A stretch of DNA of 64,000 nt, from assembly GCA_002633005.1 (NCBI GenBank), contig NMRA01000170.1, positions 587,948-651,947 on the forward strand. Reading direction: 5' to 3'. Source of the stretch: Phoronis australis. Its lineage: Eukaryota > Phoronida > Phoronidae. The translations under genes and the position numbers were made by a program. Position 1 is the first letter of the stretch; every line of letters begins with the position of its first letter. Below are positions 34,901 through 43,831 of the stretch, one piece after another. Below the pieces are notes generated by a model that saw only the letters and a program-made list of their open reading frames with translations, searched no databases and was not told the origin of the DNA.

Positions 34901-37900
34901 ATAGCATTAGATGAGAGCTGCCACGATTCATCGAAAGGTCTGCCTTAGATCGGCAATGCGACGACTCATCAGACGCCTGCACTCTCTGTGTGCATTCTAC
35001 GAATTATTATCTCTGCTACAAGCTTCCAGTTCACACCACCGCCAATCTTTTGAAAAGTTACAGGTGAATACCACAATAGTTGAAACCTCTGCAAAAAGAA
35101 AACTCCGGCCAATTGTAGCAATTCTTTACAAATGAAATTGGCGAGATTTAGAGTTACATGCCTCTTGTTCAAAGTTTCCTTATGAGGGTAACCGTTGAGG
35201 TAAGGTTCCGTTATGTTGTTTTGGGCATCAACAAATGCCTTGGTTTCCGCGGCATCTGGATCTTCCAACCATCGGTAAGGATCACACACCTGAAAAGGGA
35301 AAACCATGAGTCAGATGAAACAAGTACTTATTAAAGGTTTATTTCTCAACGTGTTGATTGGAGGAAAATGATTCACCTGCAGCAGCTAAAGAACAGCAGA
35401 GAAAGACGACTTGACTTGTTCTGGCAAATCCCCAATCCTTCTGGATACGAAGCTGAGATGACCAAACAAGCAAAAGCAGAGGTGGTTATGGATAATCTTT
35501 GTGGACAGTAATTTGAACTAAATATCAAGCTTCAATAGCACATGAATGCGGCCTACATGGCTATGGATTTCTGCAATCTGCCTCAGGAAGAGCTTAATGA
35601 CTGTAAATACACAAGAAGGTTCTTATGAATTTAAAATCAGGTGTTTTCTACAACAGGCATGACCTGTGTGGTCAGCACAAGTCCGATGCAACTCAGGCAT
35701 CTATGCCAGGTTGCATAAAATAGTCCCAAATAGGATTCAAATAAGTTCCATAAATCTTTTGCGGACTTGTGTCCATCTTTATTCACAAGTGTTATATTGT
35801 TCCATCATTTTATGTTTATTATGAGTTTCTCTTTGACTAATGACATTTTATAATTATAGAACTAAAAAATGAGCCCTTTGTTGAGTCATAAAAATAAGGG
35901 ACATAAATTAGGGGCGTTGCATGAAAAGATCCAGCTTACTTTCAATAACATTGAGAATTCAACATAGAGTTCACTCTTGATTTGTATCAAAGCCAAAAAT
36001 TGACTTAGCTCAGTGATGAAGCTCAAAAAGCATAAGAAATAAGTGTTACAGTGTTTTCACAAGCCCACAAAAACGCAGTAGATTTAAGGAACTTAGAAGA
36101 GTCCGAACTTTTAAAATTAGCGCGTAAGTAATTAACGACATATCTATCCAATCCAACGTTTCGGTTTATTTCATTAAACCATTCTCAAGGAAGCAGTTAC
36201 AAACACAAAACAAGCGGCACAGGTAGATAAGAGACTGTACAGCACATCAAAATGCATTGTGACGGGGAGAGACCAGAAATCAAGTAGTAGAGTCCCTATT
36301 TGGGAGTGTTTTACGTAACCAGGCACTGACCTCCAGCAATGTATTATACAGCAAAACAGTTGTGCATGAGCGACACACCTTGAAATGATATTCCATGCAC
36401 TCACTATGATCATACTTTATTCAGTGTAAACTGGAGTTTACAAATCTGTCTATAAGCAAAACTTAATTTTTGGAAAAATCAGAAAATCGGCAAAAATTGG
36501 GCCACAAGGATGTCATTTTGAGAGGAGTCGGCGTGACTTAGTGGGATAAGTGTCCGCTTAATTTACTCAAAGTCGTGGGTTCGAGTGCCAGGGCACACTG
36601 TTAGATCATTAAGTCAGGTCTCCAGCTCCTCACACTGATTTTAACTATAGTTTCATAAAGCATAAAAACGGTTCCAGGTAAACAGTGCAGTGGACCCACC
36701 TGGAGACCTGCGCACCTACCGTACGTGTATTAGACCACATGCAACTATATTTTTAAGACTTATTGCCAGGTTGTGTTAACCAGGAATGTAGTTCTACAGG
36801 GCCATCAACACAGCTGTAATCGACTAGAAGACAACAGTTAGCGCAAATGTTTTTTGTGCACTAGTATATGTTTTTTTTTAGATAAACTTTAAAAACAACA
36901 TATTTAACATTGAAAAGTAGGCATAGTTTGACTAAAAGAAAAGAAAGTCATTTGCCACTAAAAATGTTAAAAAAGATAAAACTTGCGAAAACAACTTTGA
37001 ACACTTCGGTTATATTGGGTTTTTAGGTCTAAGAAAACGCATTCCTTCATCCATAAGCAAACGAGCTCACGAAAGCAGGAATTGACATTATCACTTCACA
37101 CTACTGGGAAATTCCAAAAAAAAAATTTTGGATTGCAACCACATCCAGTCCTTTCTTGGAAACATAATTGACTTTCTTAGAAAAGGAACAGACTTATAAG
37201 TTCAGCAGTAATCATTACATTTTGTGCATGAAACTACACAGTACATAAACAGGTGTCACTTTCGAAACATTTTCAGAATTCATAGACAAGAATGATGCAC
37301 GAGAAGCCCATTAAATCATGTGCATGAAACTACACAGTACAGGCAGGCCTTCATGCAGCGTAGGTCCTGGACGCCCTAGCACTAATGTAGACGCCCAATG
37401 TATCATTTGGACGCCCTGTCAATCAGAATTCTCCAGTTTGGACACCCACATTGAAAGATTACTAAGACTCCCAGTTAATCAAAGCGGGAAGTTGGCCCTT
37501 TCAACTGGGAAAGAAATGTACAAAGTATTTAAAATGTTGCAATATTCAAACTACTTTCAAACTATTTGGTAGACATGTCAATCATTAGCACGTGGTTGGT
37601 TGCCAGAGTGTCTGCTTTCAATAGACTAACATGCCACTGCCATTTTGTACCTTATATAGGGACATGGACCTTGCTTAACTCCAAACTGGTATTTCAGAGC
37701 TGTAATTTCATGTACTTCATCTTTTTTTAAAAGTATTAAAAGCAAAATAAATGTCATTATTTTAATAATATGATGTGCCGCAAGAATATCCCCATTTAAA
37801 ATGTTTGAGTTTTCGCATGTTTCATGCTTTTCTATGTGCGTCTAAAATGGAGCAGCAGTGACACCTGTTGTCAAAATATAAACCACACATCATCTGTGCA

Positions 37901-39336
37901 TTTTTCTTTTGTTGGTAACTGCAGCTTTGATGACTCATTGTACAGAATATTAAAGCTAGTGAAGTTGATATAATAAACTTTATAACAGAATTTGACTTGA
38001 GATGACCAAAAACAGTGCACTCATCGTTCAACCAATATCTGTAATATCTGTAATAACCGTTTGGTAAGCTATTTGGCTGTTTTCATAAATTTAAACATAA
38101 AAGTCTTGATCAACAGTTTTTTAGTACTTAAAAAAGTCCAATACAAGGGAGCTGTTTTTGTAAACTTAGGTGTAAAAGCCTTGTTCAACGCATTTTTGTA
38201 AAAAAACCTCACTGTGTGTGTTGGGGAGGGGGGGTAATGCGGCGTTGGAATCATGGATGCCCTGGAATATTGGGAACCCCATTTTGGACACCCTATGTTC
38301 GAAATCCTAGATGAAGCCCTGAGTACAGGTGCCACTTTTGACATACTTTTAGAATTCATGGAGAAAAATTATGCACAACAAGAACCCCACACTTGACTTT
38401 TTTGATTTTTGATGCTTTTAGCTAAATCAAATCTATCCACTGGCAGATAAAGGGATCACAGTTCAATAACAGTTTACTGGGTTCCTGGTTCTAAGCATGT
38501 AATGTGCCGTGGAATGGACAATACAATAATTTTTCAAAATTCACAAAAATAATTGTCAAAAACTATTGTTTTTTCTGGCTGACTACCTTCCGAAAAATAG
38601 TCGAAACACCAGAAAATGTCGTTTCATTGCACCTGTACAGAACAAACTTAGCTAAAAATAAAGTAATTTTTAATGTTTATTTTTGCTGAAAAAATAGGTA
38701 AAAATGGAAAATCCATGCCTGTCCTATCGTGTGTTTCAAGTGAAGAGTTATCGTAAGCAGTGCATAGATCAACATAACGCGCAGAACATAATATAACTTG
38801 CCTCGTTATGCCATACTGCACCAAAATGAAGTTCATGCAGTAACTGTATTATGCTGTAAAATTTATCAAACTTTTTTGGCATGCAATGGAAAGAACTGAG
38901 TTCTGTTCAACAGTCATGCACACCATGATGACACTTATTTTAAAAAAACCAACTGCTATCGTGATTCACAATAAAGCCAAAGGGCAAATCCCTCTTGGTG
39001 GACCTGGCTTGTAAAAATATTTAACGGTCCGTTGCCTGATCAATAATTCACAATTGTCATTTCGACAATCACACGAGCTAACACTGTTGAGTTTGACCAT
39101 GGACCAAACCTGTAATAAATTTTGATAATTTAGAGTGATTCACAGTGACGACAGGGTTTTACCATTTGCCTGTCATAGCAACATGTTGCCTGCCTGAGCA
39201 CGAGTCTGCCAACTCAAGACTTTATAGAACCGACTAGTCGGGAAACATGCTGAAAATTTACAAAAATAACCTTATTTCCATGATAATCATCGAACACAGA
39301 CTCGTCTCTTCGTGCTTTAGGATATTGAAATTTCAT
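16839..39336 (-). CDS. PREP: Prolyl oligopeptidase (prolyl endopeptidase), complete 20-exon gene
   Basis: A cytosolic serine peptidase (family S9A) that cuts short peptides after proline. Exons on the minus strand, 5' to 3': 39336-39271, 35289-35162, 34444-34349, 33667-33499, 32169-32068, 31550-31408, 30884-30769, 30537-30488, 29484-29389, 28767-28663, 27510-27406, 26828-26748, 25909-25796, 24459-24311, 23833-23717, 21943-21848, 20759-20658, 19833-19674, 17665-17597, 16907-16839. They sum to 2133 bases, 710 residues plus stop, the length of the mammalian enzyme, and all junction phases agree. The N-terminal piece and C-terminal half form the alpha/beta-hydrolase domain; about residues 73-427 form the beta-propeller. 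The triad is Ser553 (GGSNGG), Asp640 (HDDRV) and His679 (SGHGAGK); Tyr472 (YGYGGFN), Trp594 and Arg642 match known binding residues. There is no signal peptide. Introns 2 and 3 use GC donors. Intact and very probably functional. Confidence 0.96.
17020..17210 (+). repeat. Dispersed repeat with AGGNGGCRC..GTGG core (two partial copies)
   Basis: AACTAGGAGGCACGGTGGCTG and GGGGGCGCCACAGTAGTTGG are variants of the same core seen at 22800-22960 and 23120-23140, preceded by AAGAGGCAAA-type sequence. It belongs to an interspersed repeat family in PREP introns and flank. Confidence 0.5.
17597..17665 (-). CDS. PREP: PREP exon 19 (catalytic histidine)
   Basis: Residues 666-688: [19 protein letters not shown] with His679. 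The acceptor is GTTGACAG and the donor is AAACG|GTGAGT. The intron before it holds the L1/Tx1-type insertion. Confidence 0.93.
17725..18965 (-). mobile_element. 5'-truncated L1/Tx1-type LINE insertion with target-site duplication
   Basis: A minus-strand open frame (18941-17835, 368 codons, continuing to the 5' edge) encodes the C-terminus of an ORF2-type reverse transcriptase. It includes a zf-RVT module C-x2-C-x8-H-x4-C ([15 protein letters not shown]) after [15 protein letters not shown]. An A-rich tail (T-run at 17725-17750 on the + strand) ends it. The 15-bp AATGTCCCATTTCTT occurs perfectly at both sides (17710-17724 and 18966-18980), a textbook target-site duplication. The frame has no stop, so the insertion looks young. 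It lies in PREP intron 18, same strand as PREP. Confidence 0.93.
19674..19833 (-). CDS. PREP: PREP exon 18 (catalytic aspartate)
   Basis: Residues 612-665: [18 protein letters not shown] and [13 protein letters not shown] with Asp640 and Arg642. The acceptor is ATTTCAG|A and the donor is AACAG|GTAGGT. Confidence 0.95.
20658..20759 (-). CDS. PREP: PREP exon 17
   Basis: Residues 578-611 plus two bases: [20 protein letters not shown], including Trp594 of the proline pocket. The acceptor is GTTCCAG|G and the donor is ATTAA|GTAAGT. Confidence 0.92.
21848..21943 (-). CDS. PREP: PREP exon 16 (catalytic serine)
   Basis: Residues 546-577 plus two bases: [20 protein letters not shown] then [12 protein letters not shown]. 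Ser553 in GGSNGG is the nucleophile. The acceptor is ACTTTTAG|G and the donor is GTGGG|GTATGC. Confidence 0.95.
22740..23016 (+). repeat. Dispersed repeat ending in a perfect 22-bp hairpin
   Basis: The segment reads CACTAGGGGGCACAGTGG, GGATCCGTCC, a CATGCCGTC block, CCACATGTTC and CGGACGGACGCC, a familiar arrangement in marine-invertebrate repeats. It ends in a perfect inverted repeat: 22958-22979 (starts GGGATGACAGCATAATGC) and 22995-23016 (its complement), with a 15-base loop. Confidence 0.65.
23717..23833 (-). CDS. PREP: PREP exon 15
   Basis: Residues 507-545 plus two bases: [20 protein letters not shown] then [10 protein letters not shown]. The acceptor is TTCTCAG|T and the donor is AAAAG|GTATTG. 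Confidence 0.94.
24165..24333 (-). repeat. 76-bp tandem repeat duplicating the exon 14 splice-donor region
   Basis: Units start at 24165, 24241 and 24317 (period 76). The unit carries CCCGAATGTTGGCCAG (the complement of the last coding bases of PREP exon 14) and TACACATTCACAGATA. Only the first 17 bases of the third unit lie in the exon; the other two units are intronic. Confidence 0.85.
24311..24459 (-). CDS. PREP: PREP exon 14 (oxyanion-hole Tyr)
   Basis: Residues 458-506 plus two bases: [14 protein letters not shown] with Tyr472, and ALANIRGGG. The acceptor is GTTACAG and the donor is GGTGG|GTATGT. The last 17 bases and the donor are copied into a 76-bp tandem repeat in the following intron. 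Confidence 0.94.
25796..25909 (-). CDS. PREP: PREP exon 13
   Basis: Residues 420-457: [10 protein letters not shown] and [16 protein letters not shown]; return from propeller to hydrolase domain. The acceptor is TTTTTTCAG and the donor is AAAAG|GTAAGA. Confidence 0.94.
26748..26828 (-). CDS. PREP: PREP exon 12
   Basis: Residues 393-419: [20 protein letters not shown]. The acceptor is GCATTTCAG and the donor is CAACT|GTAAGT. Confidence 0.92.
27134..27336 (+). repeat. 45-bp minisatellite in PREP intron 11
   Basis: About four and a half units of a 45-bp sequence containing CTCAGAACATACTGAGCTCG and GGATCCTCAACAGG; the central copies are identical, outer ones diverge. As 45 is a multiple of three, it keeps a frame open, but the repeat is intronic and not coding. 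Confidence 0.9.
27406..27510 (-). CDS. PREP: PREP exon 11
   Basis: Residues 358-392: [20 protein letters not shown], a family signature in the last propeller blades. The acceptor is CTTTGCAG and the donor is CTGAG|GTAAAT. A 45-bp minisatellite lies in the intron about 70 bp downstream of the donor. Confidence 0.93.
28663..28767 (-). CDS. PREP: PREP exon 10
   Basis: Residues 323-357: [20 protein letters not shown] and [10 protein letters not shown]. The acceptor is TGTTTCAG and the donor is TTAAG|GTAAGC. A 17-bp minisatellite lies in the intron just upstream of it. Confidence 0.93.
28815..29195 (+). repeat. 17-bp minisatellite in PREP intron 9
   Basis: The unit is GAGCAAGGTGCAGTGAT. A perfect core of about four units spans 28911-28985, and degenerate units with GAGCAGGTTGCAGTGAT spread over about 380 bp (roughly 22 units). 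The long frames on the minus strand here are produced by the repeat. Confidence 0.9.
29389..29484 (-). CDS. PREP: PREP exon 9
   Basis: Residues 291-322: [20 protein letters not shown] and [10 protein letters not shown]. The acceptor is TTTTTCAG and the donor is GAACAG|GTAGGT. Confidence 0.92.
30040..30340 (-). repeat. Dispersed ~400-bp repeat copy (minus) in PREP intron 8
   Basis: The complement carries CAGAAATGGCTTGG, GATTCAAATGAAACTTTC, TTAGGAAACTGACGA-like and CATGGTCACATGGTCC; same family as 32.19 and 52.63 kb. Confidence 0.6.
30488..30537 (-). CDS. PREP: PREP exon 8 (50-bp microexon)
   Basis: Residues 274-290: [16 protein letters not shown]. The acceptor is TTTTTGTAG and the donor is TACGAG|GTTCGT. 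Found by homology; too short for an open-frame screen. Confidence 0.88.
30769..30884 (-). CDS. PREP: PREP exon 7
   Basis: Residues 235-273 plus one base: [20 protein letters not shown] and FYYCDME. The acceptor is ATTTCCAG|C and the donor is CGATG|GTATGC. Confidence 0.92.
31408..31550 (-). CDS. PREP: PREP exon 6
   Basis: Residues 188-234 plus two bases: a [14 protein letters not shown] start and PDNPKWMG end. The acceptor is CTGTTTCAG and the donor is ATGGG|GTAAGC. Confidence 0.92.
32068..32169 (-). CDS. PREP: PREP exon 5
   Basis: Residues 154-187: [19 protein letters not shown] is the conserved core of this propeller exon. The acceptor is TTCAACAG and the donor is ATAAT|GTAAGT. Phase 0 at both ends. 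Confidence 0.92.
32190..32600 (+). repeat. Dispersed ~400-bp repeat copy (plus), begins next to PREP exon 5
   Basis: It reads AAATTTGGCCAACATTGG, CTCATATGAAACTTCC, TTTTAAAATGGTCCACTTTTG, TTAGAAAACTGTAACG, TTTTGATATGAATGTACC and GGCACATGACAC. It aligns along its length with 52.63-52.99 kb. Confidence 0.65.
33499..33667 (-). CDS. PREP: PREP exon 4
   Basis: Residues 97-153: [18 protein letters not shown] and [18 protein letters not shown]. The acceptor ATATTGCAG|T lies inside a 31-bp tandem repeat that duplicates it; only the copy nearest the exon keeps frame. The donor is AAG|GTAAAA. Confidence 0.92.
33657..33749 (-). repeat. 31-bp tandem repeat carrying copies of the PREP exon 4 splice acceptor
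   Basis: Three units at 33657-33687, 33688-33718 and 33719-33749; on the gene strand each contains ATATTGCAG and TGTGATGTATG. Degenerate units continue to about 33850. The exon starts inside the first unit at 33667. Confidence 0.9.
34349..34444 (-). CDS. PREP: PREP exon 3 (GC donor)
   Basis: Residues 65-96 plus two bases: [17 protein letters not shown] and YNTGLQNQ. The acceptor is TTATTTTCAG|G and the donor is CCAAAG|GCAAGG, again GC. This exon sits outside long open frames and was found by homology. Confidence 0.88.
35162..35289 (-). CDS. PREP: PREP exon 2 (GC donor)
   Basis: Residues 23-64 plus two bases: [19 protein letters not shown] begins it. The acceptor is TTTTCAG. The only donor that keeps frame and alignment length is AAGAG|GCATGT, a GC donor. 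Confidence 0.9.
35706..36331. mobile_element. MITE copy (same family as 48909) with a nested ~184-bp insertion
   Basis: The left end GGTTGCATAAAATAGTCCC and right end (to 36331, AACCAGGCACTGACC) match the terminal repeats of the 48.9-kb element, as does the interior (GACTAATGACATTTTATAAT and GGGGCGTTGCATGAAAAGAT). Between 36105 and 36288 lies unrelated sequence flanked by AGAGTCC on both sides (36098-36104 and 36289-36295), so another element probably inserted into it. Confidence 0.65.
36531..36640 (+). other. tRNA-like / SINE-like segment in PREP intron 1
   Basis: TGACTTAGTGGGATAAG resembles a Pol III A box, and GGGTTCGAGTGCC resembles a B box 37 bases later. A full cloverleaf is not formed. 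Probably a tRNA-derived SINE head. Confidence 0.4.
37344..38321. mobile_element. Non-autonomous hAT-like element with 8-bp target duplication
   Basis: The 978-bp segment starts CAGGCCTTCATGCAGCGTAGG and ends CCTAGATGAAGCCCTG, imperfect inverted ends of about 20 bp with the CAGG start usual for hAT elements. It is flanked by identical AGTACAGG at 37336-37343 and 38322-38329. No transposase frame is visible. It sits in a locally duplicated ~105-bp segment (from GTGCATGAAACTACACAGTAC). Confidence 0.85.
39271..39336 (-). CDS. PREP: PREP exon 1 (start codon)
   Basis: Residues 1-22, ATG at 39336-39334, ending DDYHGNK before AAG|GTTATT. It carries the family N-terminus (YPKxRRDE...DDYHG). Phase 0 into V-C-D-P-Y. 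Confidence 0.9.
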
Positions 39337-39647
39337 GTTCAGACAGTGAATAAGCCAAGTACAACGCTGTCAGGACAATGCCAAATTCCCAGATACTATC
39401 ACAATGCTCTATTCAAAGAGGCTTGACCCACAAACGTAATGATTGAAAGCTTGGTTTAAGTTGGTTCAAATGTTTCGGTAATAAAGATATAAAATGAAAT
39501 TTATTATTACTTTTTTACTACAATCAAAAGTTATTAAGTATTAGTTACACAAAAAATTCAAATATACTACTTTAAAATGATATGTACATTATCACTTTGA
39601 AATAGTTTTCGTTTTGTAATGTTGACCTTTTTAAGTCGACCCCCGCG

Positions 39648-39778
39648 TGACGTCAGGGATACAGTTTCTAAAAATAGGTTGGCAGCAACAAAGCAGGGTA
39701 TAAAATGCGACGTGATGGTGTGATCTGATCCAAATATAAACAAATTGCTTATTCCCCGGTGCTTTGAAGTCCTGCCAG
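39648..39778 (+). promoter_or_regulatory. Candidate promoter and leader exon facing away from PREP
   Basis: TGACGTCA (CRE) lies at 39648-39655 and TATAAAA at 39699-39705. About 30 bases on begins a possible untranslated leader that ends in a good donor, CTGCCAG|GTGAGT (donor GT at 39779-39780). The PREP start codon is about 310 bp away on the other strand, so the region may be bidirectional. The next gene on the + strand is the RNF217-like gene 10.5 kb on; linkage is inferred. Confidence 0.45.
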
Positions 39779-39780
39779 GT

Positions 39781-42225
39781 GAGTTTACGAGACGCAGCTC
39801 AAACGATAGTTTGCTCTAACAACTAGCAATGTGGCCTAAGATCCTCAAAACACTCGTTTTATTTTGTGAATTCGTGGCTCAAAGTTTGTTCGCACACACG
39901 ACTACCCTCACGGTTGATATCGATTTTGCGTCGCCAGTGATGTGTCGACAAAGGCAGCAGTAATAGATGAACAAATGACTGAAAATTTATGTTATACACT
40001 TGCTCCATATGGAACATCTTGCAGTTGAACTGTACAATACTAACGCTCTTCTTCTGCCTGATGGTGTTCTGTGGCAGTCACCAGTATCTCGCATAGCACA
40101 CTACTCAACTATTTGATCATGCTATGAAGTGATGCTGGATTATGAGTATGTATCTAGATAAATAAACAAAATTCAATAAATTAGCTGAATGAAGGCGCCT
40201 GATGGGGCCATGACAGATTCGCATACTAATGTGTTCCACATTTTTGCTGTTGACGCAAAGAGCTAGCAGGAAGGTGTCTACCCTCAACTGACAGGTACGT
40301 AATAGTCGTAATAAACTTTTGCAGGTATCTGGGTGTAGTTGTCCTGGAAAATTTTAATTGAGGTAGCCAGTTTAACTAGTTTACCAATTTACTGGGAGTT
40401 TTGTATATTAGCTTTATGAGTCTAGAGGGCCGCCTTGTCTCTTCTAGGGACTTCTGGCTAAGTCTAGTCTAGTAATCTTTTCAGAGACATTAGGATTCTT
40501 TAAATTCCTCCAGTTTTTAATGTACCTTTGTACTATTTCTAGCTTGCGGGTGTTTGGGCTTGTATTGTTTGTGAACGCCAGACCTCACAATCTGGTGCAA
40601 GGGCGGCGCACCATAGGAGGCTGGGAGGCTATAGCCCCCACTTTTTTCAGTGCTGCACCACCCATGGTCTATAGGCGGCGCACCACAAGGGAGCTGGAGG
40701 GGCTTTAGCCCGCCACTTTTTTCAGTGCTGCGCCGCCCGTGTAGTGTAGCATGGCTATGATCTTTGGAGAGTTAGATGTCAGATTTGGCTAATATTTGGT
40801 CACTTTGCAAATTATGATCCTCTGTTACGACATATAATTGGTAGGCCTACAATCCCTATATAGCTTTCCTGTGGGCCAGTTTACTCAAAGGTATTTCTTT
40901 GTGGTTTTAATCTTTCACATCGAAATCAAGGGACATTTGCTTATATGCCTTGGATCCCCAGTTGAACCAACAACAAGATTTGGAATTCAGAGAGCTGGTC
41001 AGACTTACTTACAGCATGCAATTAGGATTCTTTATTGAAAAAATCAATTAATAGCTAACAACAATTGCATCTACTAGAGTGCTATCCAAAACCTTTTTTG
41101 ACCTACAATTTTCACAAAAATTGATGTCAAGTTGACCGATTTATGATTTCTCACTGCACATCTAATCAATTTTTCATGGTTACTGACTGAAAATAAGGTC
41201 CGGGTATACTACTACAGAAGTGTTATGCGGGACATACGGCTACTTGGTATACTCACATATAAGAGTTATACACTGAGAATACACTGTTCAAAAGTGTGAC
41301 TTTTTCATGACTAATTTTCCAATGGAAGGGTCCTGTTTCTGACAAAATTCCATTCAAAAGTGTTCACTTTGGGAGCTCAAAATTCTACAAAAGGTTCCTT
41401 TTTTGAAGCATTTGATATTTTCAACAGTTTTGTTCATACAAGATGTGTTTATTTTTTGTCTTCGTGTTCTATTTCAGTCTAATATGTTAAGAATTTGTCT
41501 GTCCGAGAATCTCTATGAAAGGGTTGGGGTTATGGAATTAGAGTGGTGATTTTGGAACATAACGCTCCTTGAGGGTGATTTTTTGTAGGAGCTCCCTGAA
41601 AATGGGTCTCTTGTATTCAAATTGATATCTGCTCAATGGGTACCGTTGATTGAATACCTCCAGGCTTGTCACTCGGATGGATGACTTTTTATTAACCTGT
41701 GACTCTTCCTTCTTCGACAAAATTCCCAACAGAAGGGTTCTCGAATTGGACATGGTGAAATGTTCCTTTTCCAACTACACAAATCTACAGAAGGTCTTTG
41801 GAAAACTTTTGTCATTAAAAGATGTTCTCATTTTTGACAATTTAACAATTGTTCTTTTACAGTTTCAGGTTTATTGCGTAAAAGCTCCCCCTGTCCAATA
41901 ATCCATATGGTGTGGTTAAGTTTATGAAATCACTAGATAAGCCCACCCAATAAAAAGCCCATAGGTGATTCGGAAATTTATGCCAAATAAACTGCCATGG
42001 GCATTTATTTGGCATTAAAACTTTTTGTTTCAAGTATCGAGATAATGGAAGGTTTATTCGGAAAGTTTCCTCTTAAGAGCCCACTCAGCGTCAACTGTTC
42101 GTCACAAATTCAGTTTTGTGGAGCACTTATCATTTATGAAAACGAACAAAGTGTTGGCGAACTATGCATTTGTTAACATAAAATTTAAGTAAAAATGTCA
42201 TAGGAAACCTCTAAATCTAGAGTAT
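39781..42225. other. No confident gene; repeat-bearing flank or long first intron
   Basis: If the leader exon at 39.73 kb belongs to RNF217, this is its intron. Apart from the MITE at 40601-40739, I see no coding signal. A minus-strand AATAAA at about 42003-42008 lies below an acidic open frame ending at 42226. Confidence 0.3.
40601..40739. repeat. Tandem pair of small GC-rich inverted-repeat elements
   Basis: Two units of about 65-70 bp (40601-40669 and 40673-40739), each with GGCGGCGCACCA at the left and GTGCTGCRCCRCCC at the right and CACTTTTTTCAGTGCTGC inside. The outer ends GGGCGGCGCA / TGCGCCGCCC are complementary. Confidence 0.7.
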
Positions 42226-43831
42226 TCATTCCATGTCAACGTCTTCATCCAGTTCCTCCTCCGAATTTTCTGCTGACCGAGCTTAGGTGCGATCATCTGT
42301 GCCACAAGGAGGTCTGGAAGTGTCATGCACAGTAATTTTCTTGTCCCACTAGACAGTTACAGCTAGTATTGATAGGCTGTTACTTAACTAAGGTTGTTAA
42401 TAGGTATCAACATATTCACAACAGAGCTTTTAAGAAGTACCAATCCACCCAGAAGGGTGGTTTCATTTACAAACTTACAAAAATACACATCGTGCTTCAC
42501 ACTAGCATTTGCATAGTCATAACTACGACTTTCTGTTTACACGCACCCCTTTTCCGAATAAGTGCTTGAGCGTGTAATTGGTGGTACTAAAATGCCTGAA
42601 AATTTTTTCTGAATATACGGTATGCCCATGGACTTATCTATGGAAAATCTCGGTAGTATCCCCTGCAATTGGGCATTTTCAAAAATAGCCCCCTCGGTAC
42701 TCTTTCAGAAACATCCATTTTCCTGAAATAATTTTTGTGTATTAAAATGACTCCAGGGAGCTCTAAGTGGACTTCTTTCAGAAACTTGTAAATTGCCAAC
42801 TACTGCAGGCTGATCGATCATAGACAGAAAATTTGGTAATTGGGTTCTTTTAAGGATCAATGTCATTTTTGCATTTTCCACATTTGTCTGTCCTAATCTT
42901 ATTTTCAGGTTAGACATTAAATTCACAAGCTGGGTATGTCACAACAATAAACAGTACCATAAGCAAAACAATGCAACAACATTTTCAATCGTTTGTTTTG
43001 TAAAGGAGAAAAAGATCTGGTTTGTCGAAAAGGACTCGGGATTTTTAACATGGCTCAAAGTTTTTGAAACATGACAGCAAACTGTTTGGATACAGGGAGA
43101 GCACAGTGACCTTTCAAAAACATCACATGAAACCGAATAAATGAACGGATGTATTTTTGGAAAGGGGAACACATTTTCGGAAATTGTCGAACATTTTATG
43201 ATTCAGTTCTGTTTAGCAAATGTTTATTTCATTTTTCAATCTAATCTTCATTTATCTTGTGCAGCTTATGATTTTGATAATTCAGGATAAATCATTATTT
43301 CCTTGACAGAATGACGTAGTATGATAGTAGTCACACTCATGAGAAATGCAGTGTTTGTTGTTTTGGAAACTTCCTTGTTTTCCAAATTGAGGAAATACAG
43401 CAGAGCTGTTTTACATGAACTAAAGTTTGGTGCGTATTATTTACTGTGCAAATGAGTCCAGTTGGCAGACTTGTCATGGCAGCTTCAATACAAGCTAGGG
43501 AGGCTGGGTTAGTTAGGGATGTACGGTAATTGGTTTTGACATACATTTTGTCATTAGACTTGCATTGTGTAGGATAATTACCTTAACACTGTTTAATATT
43601 ATATTTTGCTATGCATTCATATCCCTCTGTACAAATATGGACCAATCCAGAGGTTGATATCGGCTCATATGGACCAAGGTCCATTTGGGCCGGTGTGTCC
43701 CAGGGTTCTGTCTATGTGTTTGTTTTATTATAAATTATTATAGGACCAATGGTGCTTGTTTCCTTGTCTTGGTGAAATGAAATTTCTCTAAGTATGTTGT
43801 TTTGTCATAATTTTTTTGTTTGTTTCTTTGT

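Noticed and set aside
34960-35000. Hammerhead-ribozyme-like CTGATGAGTC on the minus strand
   Set aside because: The required GAAA core and pairing stems are not found nearby.
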